Shown in pieces: positions 17,270 through 26,848 of a stretch of DNA of 64,000 nucleotides (the first letter of the stretch is position 1; each line of letters starts with the position of its first letter). The position numbers were made by a program, and so were the translations under genes. The notes below the pieces were generated by a model. It was not told the DNA's origin, did not search any database, and saw only the letters and a list, made by a program, of their open reading frames with translations. Origin of the DNA: Actinocatenispora sp963805605 (GTDB lineage Bacteria; Actinomycetota; Actinomycetes; Mycobacteriales; Micromonosporaceae); assembly GCA_963805605.1 (NCBI GenBank), contig CAWDUX010000002.1, forward strand, positions 2,232,001-2,296,000, written 5' to 3'.

Positions 17270-17282
17270 GTCCGGGTGCCGA

Positions 17283-17780
17283 TCAGCCGGGCAATACCTC
17301 GTCGGGACCTGAGGCGGGTCGGTCCACCAACCGGGACAGCACGATCGTGGAGCGGGTTTGGGTGACGAACGACTCGGCCCGCAGCCGCTCCAGGGCCTCC
17401 TCCAGGTGTTTCATGTCCGCGGCCCGCAGATGGACCAGCGCATCCGCGCCCCCGGAGACCGTGTAGGAGCTGACCACCTCGGGTTGACGCCGAGTGGCGC
17501 GCTCGATCTGCGCCGGTGTGGTACGACCGGTGCAGAACAGTTCGACGAAGGCTTCGGTGGTCCAGCCCAGCGCGGCCGGGTCCACCAGCGCGGTGAAGCC
17601 GCGGATCACACCGGAGGACCTCAGCCGGTCTACCCTGCGTTTGACGGCGGGAGCGGACAGCGCCACCTGCGCGCCGATCTCGGCATACGAGTAGCGCGCG
17701 TCCTCACGGAGCAGCGCAACGATCCGCCGATCCAGCTCGTCAAGACGCAACGATCCGCCCCCAATCAGCAACAGAAACAT
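17283..17780 (-). CDS. Lrp/AsnC-family regulator
   Basis: A 165-aa transcription factor with an N-terminal helix-turn-helix (YSYAEIGAQVALSAPAVKRR) and a C-terminal RAM ligand domain (AFVELFCTGRT... GGADALVHLRAADM). It likely senses an amino acid. It is divergent from the DDAH gene with only 37 bp between ATG starts. A TTG at 17750, with a GGGGGCGGA ribosome-like site just before it, would begin the protein at LRLDELDRR, the normal family start, and widen the promoter region. The obvious target is the DDAH promoter. Confidence 0.88.
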   Translation of the reverse strand: MFLLLIGGGSLRLDELDRRIVALLREDARYSYAEIGAQVALSAPAVKRRVDRLRSSGVIRGFTALVDPAALGWTTEAFVELFCTGRTTPAQIERATRRQPEVVSSYTVSGGADALVHLRAADMKHLEEALERLRAESFVTQTRSTIVLSRLVDRPASGPDEVLPG

Positions 17781-17817
17781 CTGTCCGTAAAGGATCAGCG
17801 TACCTAGCGTTCAGCAT

Positions 17818-18711
17818 GTGATCGACACTCCTCGCCCCGGCCAGTACGAGGTCGTACCGGCCGAATCGCCAATCAGTGACCTGCTTGCCGCCGCCGCGCC
17901 CCGCGTCGCCAGCCCCCGTGAGTACCTGATGTGCTCACCGGAGCATTTCACTGTCGAGTACGCCATCAATCCGTGGATGCACACCGATGAGCCGGTCGAC
18001 ACCGAACTTGCCGTCAAGCAGTGGCGTGGCCTGCGCGAGGCGTTGATCGGTGCCGGGCACACGGTGCACCAGTTGGAACCCGTCGCCGGCCTGCCCGACA
18101 TGGTCTACGCGGCCAATGGTGCCTTCACCGTCGACGGCGTCGTCTACGGTGCCCGTTTCCGGTTCCCGCAGCGTCAGGCCGAGGCCGGCTACCACCGCGC
18201 CTGGTACCTGGCCAACGGCTGGACCGACTTCCGGATCCCGGAGCAGACCAACGAGGGCGAGGGCGACTTCGCCTACCTGCCGGGCCGTGGGCTGGCGCTG
18301 GCCGGATACGGATTCCGTACCTCGGTCGGGGCGCACGCGGAGATGCAGGAGGCGCTGGGCCGCCCGGTGATCTCGCTGCGTCTGGTCGATCCGCGCTTCT
18401 ACCACCTGGACACCGCGCTGGCCGCGCTGGACGACGACACGGTGGCCTACTTCCCGGGTGCCTTCAGCCAGTCCTCGCAGCGGGTACTGCACCGGTTGTT
18501 CCCGAACGCCCTCATCGCCGAGGAGGCCGACGCGTTGGCGTTCGGTCTCAACTTCGTCAGCGACAACCGCCATGTGGTACTCAACGCGGCGGCCAGTGGC
18601 CTGACCGCCAAGCTCGCCCAGCGGGGTTACGTACCGGTTCCGGTGGAACTCTCCGAGTTGCGCAAGGGTGGCGGCAGCATCAAGTGCTGCATCGCCGAAC
18701 TGCGACGCTGA
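17818..18711 (+). CDS. ddaH: Dimethylarginine dimethylaminohydrolase-family amidinotransferase
   Basis: A 297-aa enzyme of the amidinotransferase fold, predicted to hydrolyse methylarginines to citrulline. Family motifs: substrate loop MVYAANGAF, GEGDFAYLPG, the His region FYHLDTALAALDDD, and the catalytic Cys in GGGSIKCC near the C-terminus. Members next to Lrp regulators may instead act in arginine or ornithine catabolism. The start is GTG at 17818, with no clear Shine-Dalgarno, so the mRNA may be leaderless. Regulation by the divergent Lrp protein is expected. Confidence 0.86.
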   Translation: MIDTPRPGQYEVVPAESPISDLLAAAAPRVASPREYLMCSPEHFTVEYAINPWMHTDEPVDTELAVKQWRGLREALIGAGHTVHQLEPVAGLPDMVYAANGAFTVDGVVYGARFRFPQRQAEAGYHRAWYLANGWTDFRIPEQTNEGEGDFAYLPGRGLALAGYGFRTSVGAHAEMQEALGRPVISLRLVDPRFYHLDTALAALDDDTVAYFPGAFSQSSQRVLHRLFPNALIAEEADALAFGLNFVSDNRHVVLNAAASGLTAKLAQRGYVPVPVELSELRKGGGSIKCCIAELRR

Positions 18712-18898
18712 CCAGGAATAAGGGGATTGCGGTAGGACGGCGCCGGCGCGTCGGATCCACCAGTACGCTGCCGGCGCGGACATGGTCGCATGCGACACCG
18801 GTATGCGACCGTGTCCGCGTCGTGGCCACAACGCCACCTGGTCATGACCTCCTCCGGCCGGTTCGGCCGGGCTGCGACGTATCGGGCACCATGGATCG

Positions 18899-19543
18899 AT
18901 GGATGTGCTGGCAACCGAGGGAAGTCTGGTACTGCGGCGGATGACCAGTGCCGACTACGGCACGATGGCCCGCTGGCTGTCCGATCCCCGGGTACTGGCC
19001 TGGTTCGGTGGCCGGGACCGACCGATGTCCATCATGGACATTCAAGCGAAGTATGAGCCGCGGTTGTCCGGCCAGGTTCCGACGACCTGCCTGATCGCCG
19101 AATCGGCAGGTTCGGCGGTGGGCTACATCCAGTTCTATCGGTGGAGGGACTACCCGGCCGATGCCTCCGTCCTCAAGGTGTCCACTCTCGACAATCCGTA
19201 CGGCCTGGACATCTTCATCGGCCGCCCCGAGCTCTGGGGCACCGGACTGGGCCGCCGGATGCTGCGGTTGCTGCTGCGGCACCTGTTCGACGCGATCGGG
19301 GTACGCCGGGTCGCGTTGTCCGCGATGTCGCACAACTACCGGGCGCAGCGTGCGTACACCAGGGTCGGGTTCCGTCGGGTACGGCTGGTACCGGACGCCG
19401 AGCTGCACGAAGGTGTCGCCCGGGACGAATGGCTCATGATCATCGACCGGCAGGCATTCGTACAGGCGGCGACACGTACCGGCGCAGATCAGGACTCGCA
19501 CGCTGCCGGCAGCATCGCCCCGCGCGCAACCCCGCGCGAGTGA
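18899..19543 (+). CDS. GNAT acetyltransferase, AAC(6')-like subfamily
   Basis: A 214-aa acetyltransferase. WFGGRDRPMSIMDIQAKYEPR (in part), the LDIFIGRPELWGTGLGRRML acetyl-CoA loop and AYTRVGFRRV match the Acetyltransf_8 group that includes aminoglycoside 6'-N-acetyltransferases. Chromosomal homologues are common in actinobacteria and need not confer resistance, so activity on aminoglycosides is only a possibility. The last 20 residues are poorly conserved. The upstream 187 bp show nothing definite. Confidence 0.8.
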   Translation: MDVLATEGSLVLRRMTSADYGTMARWLSDPRVLAWFGGRDRPMSIMDIQAKYEPRLSGQVPTTCLIAESAGSAVGYIQFYRWRDYPADASVLKVSTLDNPYGLDIFIGRPELWGTGLGRRMLRLLLRHLFDAIGVRRVALSAMSHNYRAQRAYTRVGFRRVRLVPDAELHEGVARDEWLMIIDRQAFVQAATRTGADQDSHAAGSIAPRATPRE

Positions 19544-19588
19544 GTCCGCGCGATCAGATCCGGTGGCTAGCCGGCCTCGTCCCGTGGA

Positions 19589-20599
19589 TCAGTCGCAGCC
19601 GAGGAGACCGCGGGCGTCCGGTGGGGCGGTGCTGAGCCTGCTGCACGGGTATGACCCGACAGCCACGGCATGCCATCCGTCCCCGGTACTTCGCAGTACT
19701 GCCCGGGTGGTGCCCAACTGCGTCGTATGCAGGTCCGCGACCAGGTAGCCGGCCGCGCACCGTCGGCTGGTCACGGTGGTGTCGGCCGGCAGCTTGCCGT
19801 GGGTCAGAGCACGTGCCGCAGCCAGGATCTTCGTCGGCCCGGGTGCGTTGGGCGGGCAAGGGGTCGGTACCGCCTGCCCGGGAACCCCCGGGCCGGTCGG
19901 AGCCGGGATACCGGGCTGGCCGCCCGGGACACCCGGTCCGGGAATTCCTGTGCCCAGGGCGCCTGGGTCTCCGGGGTCGCCGGCGCCGGGAATCCCGGGG
20001 CCGGGCGGAACGGCACCTGGGGACCCGGGCTTGACGGCGCAGTCGGCGGTCGGGCCGGCGCCGGGGGGCGCCCCGGGCCGCCAGGACGGCGTACCGTCCG
20101 TCGGCGCGGGTCCGCCCGGAGCTGCCGGCCCGGGAAGGTTGGGCCCGCCCGGTTCCCCTGGCCCCGGCCCGGCGGACGTGCCCGGAGCCCCGGGGGCATC
20201 GGATGCGCCCGGTACGCCCGGCACGCCTGGCTGGCCCGGCTGGCCGGGCCCCGGCGCCCCGGGAGCATTCCGGGTCGACCCTGAGGTAACGGGCGGCCCG
20301 GTGGAGGTGTCCGGCTTACCACCGCCACCGGATCCGTCCGGAGTGCCGGGTGCGCCCGGGGGAACGGCGGTGTCCTCGGCGCGTGCCGTGCCGCCTGCGT
20401 CGGGACAGGCGGACGGCGCGGAACTGCTCGGTGCCGGCGCCGGGTGACGATCGAGCTGTCGTGGTTGCGGCGAGAGGAACGCGCAGCCGCTCAGCAGTAC
20501 CGGCAGGGTGACCCCGAGTAGTACGGCGGGCAGTCGGCTGCGGCCGGTCGGTGTGCTCGGCCGCTCCGTGACTGACGAGAGGTCGTCCCAACAGGGCAT
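19589..20599 (-). CDS. Lipoprotein with collagen-like Gly-Pro repeats
   Basis: A 336-aa secreted lipoprotein. The signal peptide ends LLGVTLPVLLSGC (lipobox). Residues about 75-245 are a Gly/Pro-rich collagen-like tract (GAPGTP, GQPGQPGVPGVPGASDAPG). A C-terminal globular part of about 85 residues has paired Cys residues (SRRCAAGYLVADLHTTQLG ... SYPCSRL ... LLGCD). Function unknown; it is probably a surface stalk with a small head domain. It starts at ATG 20599 with no Shine-Dalgarno and a TATTTT box six bases upstream, so it is probably leaderless. Confidence 0.75.
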   Translation of the reverse strand: MPCWDDLSSVTERPSTPTGRSRLPAVLLGVTLPVLLSGCAFLSPQPRQLDRHPAPAPSSSAPSACPDAGGTARAEDTAVPPGAPGTPDGSGGGGKPDTSTGPPVTSGSTRNAPGAPGPGQPGQPGVPGVPGASDAPGAPGTSAGPGPGEPGGPNLPGPAAPGGPAPTDGTPSWRPGAPPGAGPTADCAVKPGSPGAVPPGPGIPGAGDPGDPGALGTGIPGPGVPGGQPGIPAPTGPGVPGQAVPTPCPPNAPGPTKILAAARALTHGKLPADTTVTSRRCAAGYLVADLHTTQLGTTRAVLRSTGDGWHAVAVGSYPCSRLSTAPPDARGLLGCD

Positions 20600-20611
20600 A
20601 GAGGAAAAATA
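20600..20611 (-). promoter_or_regulatory. -10 box of a probable leaderless transcript
   Basis: On the minus strand TATTTT (20611-20606) is followed by six bases and then the ATG of the collagen-like lipoprotein, placing the expected start of transcription on the A of ATG. No ribosome-binding site is present. Confidence 0.4.
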
Positions 20612-20634
20612 GCCGCCGGGTCGGCGTGCTGCTG

Positions 20635-20680
20635 CCCCAACCGTCAGGCGCCCGCCGCAGCGGGCGCCTGACGGTTGGGG
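20635..20680 (-). terminator. Perfect 21-bp hairpin terminator
   Basis: Arms 20635-20655 and 20660-20680 are fully complementary over 21 bp with a CGCA tetraloop. The right arm begins six bases after the stop of the small secreted protein gene, so it should end that transcript. There is no U-tract, as is common for high-GC actinobacteria. Confidence 0.85.
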
Positions 20681-20685
20681 AGGGA

Positions 20686-21138
20686 TCAGGACTTCGCGGC
20701 CATCCGGATGCGCAGCGCGGTGCGGGTGTTGCCGGTCTTGACGCCGACCACGCGGACCTTGGCGTCCTTCTTCAGCGCGGACCGTTCCGCCTTGTCCTTG
20801 CCGGACCGTACGCCAGTCTTGTCAGTCAGTGACCAGGTGAGCTGGTAGCCGTCGCTGGACTTGACGGTGAGCCTGCTGCCGCTGACGGCGGTGACCTGGC
20901 CGCGCTGTACGTCGACGGTCTTGTCGCCCTTACGGGTGTGCACCGTGAACTCGCCGTGCAGCGTGTGCCTGCGCAGGTAGCGTGCCCGCTGGCCCTTGTG
21001 CTGCCCGTTGTGCGCGGCGGAGGCGCTGGGCGCGGGGCTCGACTCCGGTGACGCACTCGCCTGCGTGGCGCCGTAACCCACCAGCCCCAGCAGCCCCAGC
21101 GATCCGGCCGTGACGACAGCGACAACCTTGCGCTTCAT
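20686..21138 (-). CDS. Small secreted basic protein, unknown function
   Basis: A 150-aa exported protein: a Lys/Arg N-terminus, a hydrophobic stretch (VVAVVTAGSLGLLGLVGYGA) and a signal-peptidase-like ASA site. The mature part is Lys-rich, with short beta-prone segments (HGEFTVHTRKGDKTVDVQRG, GSRLTVKSSDGYQLTWSL) resembling DUF5666-type OB/beta repeats, though the assignment is not firm. It starts at ATG 21138 behind GGAGGATC. A strong terminator follows, so it is its own transcription unit next to the two-component genes. Confidence 0.72.
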   Translation of the reverse strand: MKRKVVAVVTAGSLGLLGLVGYGATQASASPESSPAPSASAAHNGQHKGQRARYLRRHTLHGEFTVHTRKGDKTVDVQRGQVTAVSGSRLTVKSSDGYQLTWSLTDKTGVRSGKDKAERSALKKDAKVRVVGVKTGNTRTALRIRMAAKS

Positions 21139-21233
21139 GTGATCCTCCAGAATGTGTGCCTGTGCTGTGGATCCTGCCCGTGTGATGCCAACGGTCGGTC
21201 AGGCCAATGTTCGAACAATGTCAGGAACTCGAC

Positions 21234-22709
21234 TCACCGGTCGGGCCGCAGGCTCACCGTGAATCGTGCGCCGCCCTCCGCCGCGTGCCCGGCCTCGATC
21301 CGCCCACCGAGCCGGGCGACCAGCCTGGCGGCCAGCGCCAGCCCGAGCCCGCTGCCCACCGGCCGGATACCCCGGTACTTCTGGTGCAGCCGCCCCCGCT
21401 CGAACGCCACGGTCAGGTCCTCGTCGGACAGCCCGGGTCCGCCGTCCCGGACCTCCAGCACCGCCGGCGTACGCACCGCGACGACCAGTGACGCACCGGC
21501 CGGTACCACCCGGAACGCGTTTTCCAGCAACCCGTCGAGCACCTGCCGCAGCCGACCCGGATCGGTATGTACCACCACCGGTCCGGGTACCAGCTCGGCG
21601 CGCAGGTCCAGCTCAGCTTCCGTACAGCGGGGTTGCCAGGCGCGGACCGCGGTGGCGGCCAGCTCGACCAGGTCCACCGTGACCAGCTCGATCGGGAAGT
21701 CCTGGGCGGACAGCCGGGCCAGCGCCAGCAGGTCGGTGACCAGCCGGTCCAGTCGGCCGGCCTCGCCCAGGATGGTACGGCCGGCGTCGCGTACCGGTGT
21801 GGCTTCCGAGCCGGGCAGTACGCCGTCGGCCAACGCCTCCCCGTATCCCCGGATCGCGGTCAGCGGTGTGCGGAGTTCGTGCGACACCGACAGCAGGAAG
21901 TCGCGCTGCCGGCCCTCGCTCTCGGTCAGCGCGCCGGCGAGGCCGTTCAACGCCAGCGAGAGTTCCGCGACCTCGGCCGGCGGGCCGACCGGCAGGCGTA
22001 CGGTGCGGTCCCCCGCGGTGAGCTGCCGTGCCGCGCCGGCCGCCCGGCGGATCGGTCTGGACAGCCGGCGGGCCAGCAGTACGCCGGCGACGATCCCGGC
22101 CGCCAGCCCGGCCAGCAGCGCCAGCCCCAGCCGCATCGCGGACCGTACCGGCATCGTGCCGGTGATCGGTTCGGCCAGTACGACGCCGCTGCCGGTACCG
22201 ATCGGCCGCCCGGACACCAGCAGCTGTTTGCCGTTGCGCCTGGTGGAGGTGCTGACCGGCCGCCCGTTGCTCACCGCTCGGGCAACCGTGCCGGGCACCC
22301 AGGGTCGGTCCGCCTGACCGTCGGTGACCAGGGCCAGCTGGATGCCGTACGTGCGTAGTCGGCGGGCCAGCCGTTGGGCGGTCTGTGGCCGGTCGCTGCG
22401 CGGTGCCATCAGCGCCGCGACCAGGTCGGACTGCTTGGCCAGGTTCTGTCGCGCCTCCCGGGCGGCGGCCAGCCGGACCAGCGGCCAGGCCACCGCGGCG
22501 GTCACCACCACGGCGATGAGCGCCACCGCGCAGGTGACCAGTACGGAGCGGCCCATGATGCCGCCACCGGACCGGCCCGTCGGCGCCCTGCCCGGAACTG
22601 ACCTGCCCGGAGCTGGCCTGCCCGGTAACGGGATGGTCGGGGACGACGGTACTGGCGTGGCGGGCAGGGACACCGTCGGCTGCTCGTCCCCGTCCGGTCG
22701 GCCGGTCAC
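21234..22709 (-). CDS. Two-component sensor histidine kinase
   Basis: A 491-aa membrane kinase. After a Pro-rich cytoplasmic N-terminus come TM1 (VLVTCAVALIAVVVTAAVAW), an extracellular sensor of about 110 residues, TM2 (LGLALLAGLAAGIVAGVLL), HAMP, the phospho-acceptor HELRTPLTAIRGYGE, and the ATPase with ENAFRVVPAG, RDGGPGL and GSGLGLALA. The GTG start at 22709 overlaps the regulator's TGA stop as GTGA, so the two are translationally coupled. An open frame continues 239 codons further upstream, but those codons are antiparallel noise within the regulator gene. Confidence 0.9.
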   Translation of the reverse strand: MTGRPDGDEQPTVSLPATPVPSSPTIPLPGRPAPGRSVPGRAPTGRSGGGIMGRSVLVTCAVALIAVVVTAAVAWPLVRLAAAREARQNLAKQSDLVAALMAPRSDRPQTAQRLARRLRTYGIQLALVTDGQADRPWVPGTVARAVSNGRPVSTSTRRNGKQLLVSGRPIGTGSGVVLAEPITGTMPVRSAMRLGLALLAGLAAGIVAGVLLARRLSRPIRRAAGAARQLTAGDRTVRLPVGPPAEVAELSLALNGLAGALTESEGRQRDFLLSVSHELRTPLTAIRGYGEALADGVLPGSEATPVRDAGRTILGEAGRLDRLVTDLLALARLSAQDFPIELVTVDLVELAATAVRAWQPRCTEAELDLRAELVPGPVVVHTDPGRLRQVLDGLLENAFRVVPAGASLVVAVRTPAVLEVRDGGPGLSDEDLTVAFERGRLHQKYRGIRPVGSGLGLALAARLVARLGGRIEAGHAAEGGARFTVSLRPDR

Positions 22710-23398
22710 CGGTCGGCCTCCGCCGCGTAGCCGACCCCACGGACCGTACGGATCGGGCTGGCTGCTCCGAGCTTGCCGCGCACCTGCGCGACGTGTACGT
22801 CCACTGTCCGGGTACCGGCCTGGGAGGCGTACCCCCACACCGCGGCCAGCAGTTCCTCCCGGGTGTACACCCGGCCGGGCCGGGCCATCAGGTGCGTCAG
22901 CAGGTCGAACTCGGTGGTGGTCAGGCGTACCGGCACGCCACCCGCGTCGACCCGGCGCCGCTCCACGTCCAGCACCACCGTGCCGACCTCGTACACCCGA
23001 CGGGTCGGCGGGGCGCCCTCGGAGCGGCGCAGTACGGCCCGCAGCCGGGCCACCAGTTCGCGCGGACTGAACGGCTTCGTCAGGTAGTCGTCGGCGCCCA
23101 GCTCCAGCCCGAGGATCCGGTCCACCTCGTCGTCGGCAGCGGTCAGGAACACCACCGGGGTCCAGTCGTCGTCGGCCCGTAGCCGGCGGCACACCTCGGT
23201 GCCGTCGATGCCGGGCAGCCGGACGTCGAGAACCACCGCGACCGGGCGGTCCCGACGCACCGCGGCCAGCCCGGACTCGCCGTCGCCGTAGCAGCGCACC
23301 CCGTACCCGTCCCGGGTCAGGTACATCCGGACCAGGTCGGCGATGGGCGGTTCGTCCTCGATGACCAGTACGAGGCCGCGGCCCTGTTGTCCGGTCAG
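22706..23398 (-). CDS. OmpR/PhoB-family response regulator, apparent CTG start
   Basis: A receiver domain (LVLVIEDEPPIADLV; phospho-Asp in VVLDVRLPGIDG; LTKPFSPREL) is followed by a winged-helix DNA-binding domain (LTTTEFDLLTHLM... RTVDVHVAQVRGKLG). The first in-frame ATG, at 23326, would cut off the first 24 residues, including the acidic pocket EDE. Between the upstream in-frame TGA and that ATG there is no ATG, GTG or TTG. A CTG at 23398 sits five bases after GGGAGG and gives a normal full-length regulator of 230 aa. The start is therefore inferred as CTG. Confidence 0.85.
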   Translation of the reverse strand: MTGQQGRGLVLVIEDEPPIADLVRMYLTRDGYGVRCYGDGESGLAAVRRDRPVAVVLDVRLPGIDGTEVCRRLRADDDWTPVVFLTAADDEVDRILGLELGADDYLTKPFSPRELVARLRAVLRRSEGAPPTRRVYEVGTVVLDVERRRVDAGGVPVRLTTTEFDLLTHLMARPGRVYTREELLAAVWGYASQAGTRTVDVHVAQVRGKLGAASPIRTVRGVGYAAEADR

Positions 23399-23486
23399 CG
23401 TGACCTCCCTGGGTCGGCGGGTTCATCGAGGATCATCACCGGTCCCGATGACGGGGCGGTCACGGGACTGTTCGGGTCAGGTATGC

Positions 23487-23515
23487 CGCCCCGCCCACCT
23501 GGGGCGGGCGGGGCG
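23487..23515 (-). terminator. GC-rich hairpin after the DAHP synthase gene
   Basis: CGCCCCGCCC (23487-23496) pairs with GGGCGGGGCG (23506-23515) across a 9-base loop, 11 bp past the stop of the DAHP synthase gene on the minus strand. Confidence 0.6.
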
Positions 23516-23526
23516 ATCGGGGCAGG

Positions 23527-24627
23527 TCAGGCCATTCCGGCCGGCTGTACGCCGCGCGCGGCGAGCGTCGCCCGACGGTCCCGCACCGCGGCGGCGAGAT
23601 CCCGCAGCACCGGTACGGTGGCGTCCCAGCCCAGGCACGCGTCGGTGACGCTCTGCCCGTAGGTCAGGTCCGCGTCGCCGCCCTCCAGGCCCAGCGACTG
23701 CCGGCCCTCGACGAGGAAACTTTCCAGCATCACGCCGGCGATGCCGCGCTGGCCGGTGGCGAGCTGTGCGGTGATGTCGGCGGCCACGACGGGCTGCCGG
23801 CGGTGGTCCTTGCCGCTGTTGCCGTGGCTGCAGTCGATGATCAGTCGTTCGCCCAGCCGGGCGTCGTGCAGTGCGGCCAACGCCTCGGCCACCTGCTCGG
23901 CGGCGTAGTTGGGGCCGGTGCGTCCGCCGCGCAGGATCAGGTGACCGTCCGGGTTCCCGGTGGTCTCCATGATCGCCGCCACGCCGTGGTCGGTGATGCC
24001 GGGGAAGACGTGCGGTACCGCGGCGGCCCGTACTGCGTCGATCGCCACGGTCACCCCACCGTCGGTGCCGTTCTTGATCCCGATTGGCATGGACAGCCCG
24101 GACGCGAGCTGGCGGTGCACCTGGCTCTCCGCGGTACGGGCGCCGATCGCGCCCCAGCTCACCGTGTCGGCCAGGTACTGCGGCAGGATCGGGTCGAGGT
24201 ATTCGCAGCCGACCGGCAGGCCCAGTTCGCTGATGGACAGCAGCAGCTTCCGGCCGATCCGCAGCCCGTGGTTGGCGTCGAAGCTGCCGTCCAGGTGCGG
24301 GTCGTTGAGTAGCCCCTTCCAACCGACCACGGTGCGCGGCTTCTCGAAGTACACCCGCATCACGATCTGCAGTTCGGTGGCGACTTCCGGGGCCAGTGCG
24401 GCGAGCCGGCGCGCGTAGTCGAGGGCAGCGGCCGGATCGTGTACCGAGCACGGCCCGACGATCACCAGCAGCCGGTCGTCCTGGCCGTTGAGGATCTGGG
24501 TGACCGCCTCGCGGCCGGCCCGCACGGTGTCGGCGGCGGCCTCGGTGAGCGGGAGCTCCTCGGCCAGCAGCGCGGGCTGCACCAACGGACGTACCGCACC
24601 GATCCGGCGGTCACGTAGCGGTTTCAT
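23527..24627 (-). CDS. aroG: 3-deoxy-7-phosphoheptulonate synthase (class I DAHP synthase)
   Basis: First step of the shikimate pathway: phosphoenolpyruvate plus erythrose 4-phosphate to DAHP. The 366-aa protein is class I (AroG/F/H type): VGPCSVHDP, MRVYFEKPRTVVGWKG, GARTAESQVHR, PIGIKNGTDGG, DCSHGNSGKDH and GVMLESFLVEGRQ cover the phosphoenolpyruvate, phosphate and metal ligands. Most actinobacteria also have a class II enzyme elsewhere. Start: ATG 24627 after GGAGAGG; the frame extends upstream through the RNA leader but that part is not protein. A T-box leader precedes it, so expression should follow tRNA charging. Confidence 0.93.
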   Translation of the reverse strand: MKPLRDRRIGAVRPLVQPALLAEELPLTEAAADTVRAGREAVTQILNGQDDRLLVIVGPCSVHDPAAALDYARRLAALAPEVATELQIVMRVYFEKPRTVVGWKGLLNDPHLDGSFDANHGLRIGRKLLLSISELGLPVGCEYLDPILPQYLADTVSWGAIGARTAESQVHRQLASGLSMPIGIKNGTDGGVTVAIDAVRAAAVPHVFPGITDHGVAAIMETTGNPDGHLILRGGRTGPNYAAEQVAEALAALHDARLGERLIIDCSHGNSGKDHRRQPVVAADITAQLATGQRGIAGVMLESFLVEGRQSLGLEGGDADLTYGQSVTDACLGWDATVPVLRDLAAAVRDRRATLAARGVQPAGMA

Positions 24628-24821
24628 GATCTGACCTCTCCGCAGACCGCAGCGGTACCACCCGGCCGGCCTGCTTTGCGGGAAACACGAAAGGCAGGGG
24701 TATGTCCCCTGCCTTCTGCCGACTCTGGATGGTGGTGGCGTCAGCTCACGATGGCGCGCCCGACCCCATCCAGGGCCGGCAGGATAAACCACCGATAGCG
24801 ACGCGACACACCGTCACTCTA
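24628..24821 (-). promoter_or_regulatory. T-box riboswitch leader of the DAHP synthase gene
   Basis: The 311-bp gap upstream is mostly RNA leader. On the minus strand an extended -10 (TGCTAGAGT, box at 24821-24816) would start RNA near 24809. A stem closed by GGTGGT/ACCACC follows, and inside it GGCCC-UGGAU-GGGGUC presents a UGG codon in a loop. A perfect 10-bp hairpin (24691-24715, AAGGCAGGGG/CCCCTGCCTT) matches stem III. The conserved T-box GGGTGGTACCGC comes at 24663-24652. The CCGC of the T-box can alternatively pair with GCGG next to the ribosome site GGAGAGG, suggesting translational control. Specifier identity is uncertain. Upstream of 24821 nothing further is seen. Confidence 0.72.
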
Positions 24822-24938
24822 GCAAATCCTGGGCTGCCCGCAGCCCCGTGCGGGCCGCGGGCGCACCGGACCGGGGCGTACCGCCCGGTAACGGCCGGGC
24901 TTTCCCGCCGGGTCGCAAGGATGCCCCCGTGTCGTGGA

Positions 24939-26660
<1,722 letters not shown>

Positions 26661-26796
26661 CCCACGTCGGAAACCTCCGATGTCCCGACGTTAGGCCGTG
26701 TCTCGATATCCTGCTGGCCGGCCTCGGCCCGCTCGACCAGGGACTTCGAGGTACTGCCTGACGTGTCATCGGGCGGGAGTCGACCACCGGGTACGC

Positions 26797-26840
26797 CGAG
26801 GGCCACCCACCGCGGTCGCTGCCGCAGCGGATGGCCCTCG
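26797..26840 (-). terminator. Inverted repeat after the Pro-rich membrane protein gene
   Basis: CGAGGGCCA (26797-26805) and TGGCCCTCG (26832-26840) form a 9-bp stem with a structured 26-base loop, 8 bp past the stop of the minus-strand gene. Confidence 0.45.
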
Positions 26841-26848
26841 AACGCTGG

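Noticed and set aside
19776..20447. Plus-strand collagen-like open frame
   Set aside because: It is the mirror of Gly-Pro codons of the minus-strand lipoprotein and has no signal peptide or ribosome site.
21234..23426. 730-aa open frame that would fuse regulator and kinase
   Set aside because: Its first 239 codons are a wrong frame over the response regulator gene. The kinase start is the GTG at 22709, with a GTGA overlap.
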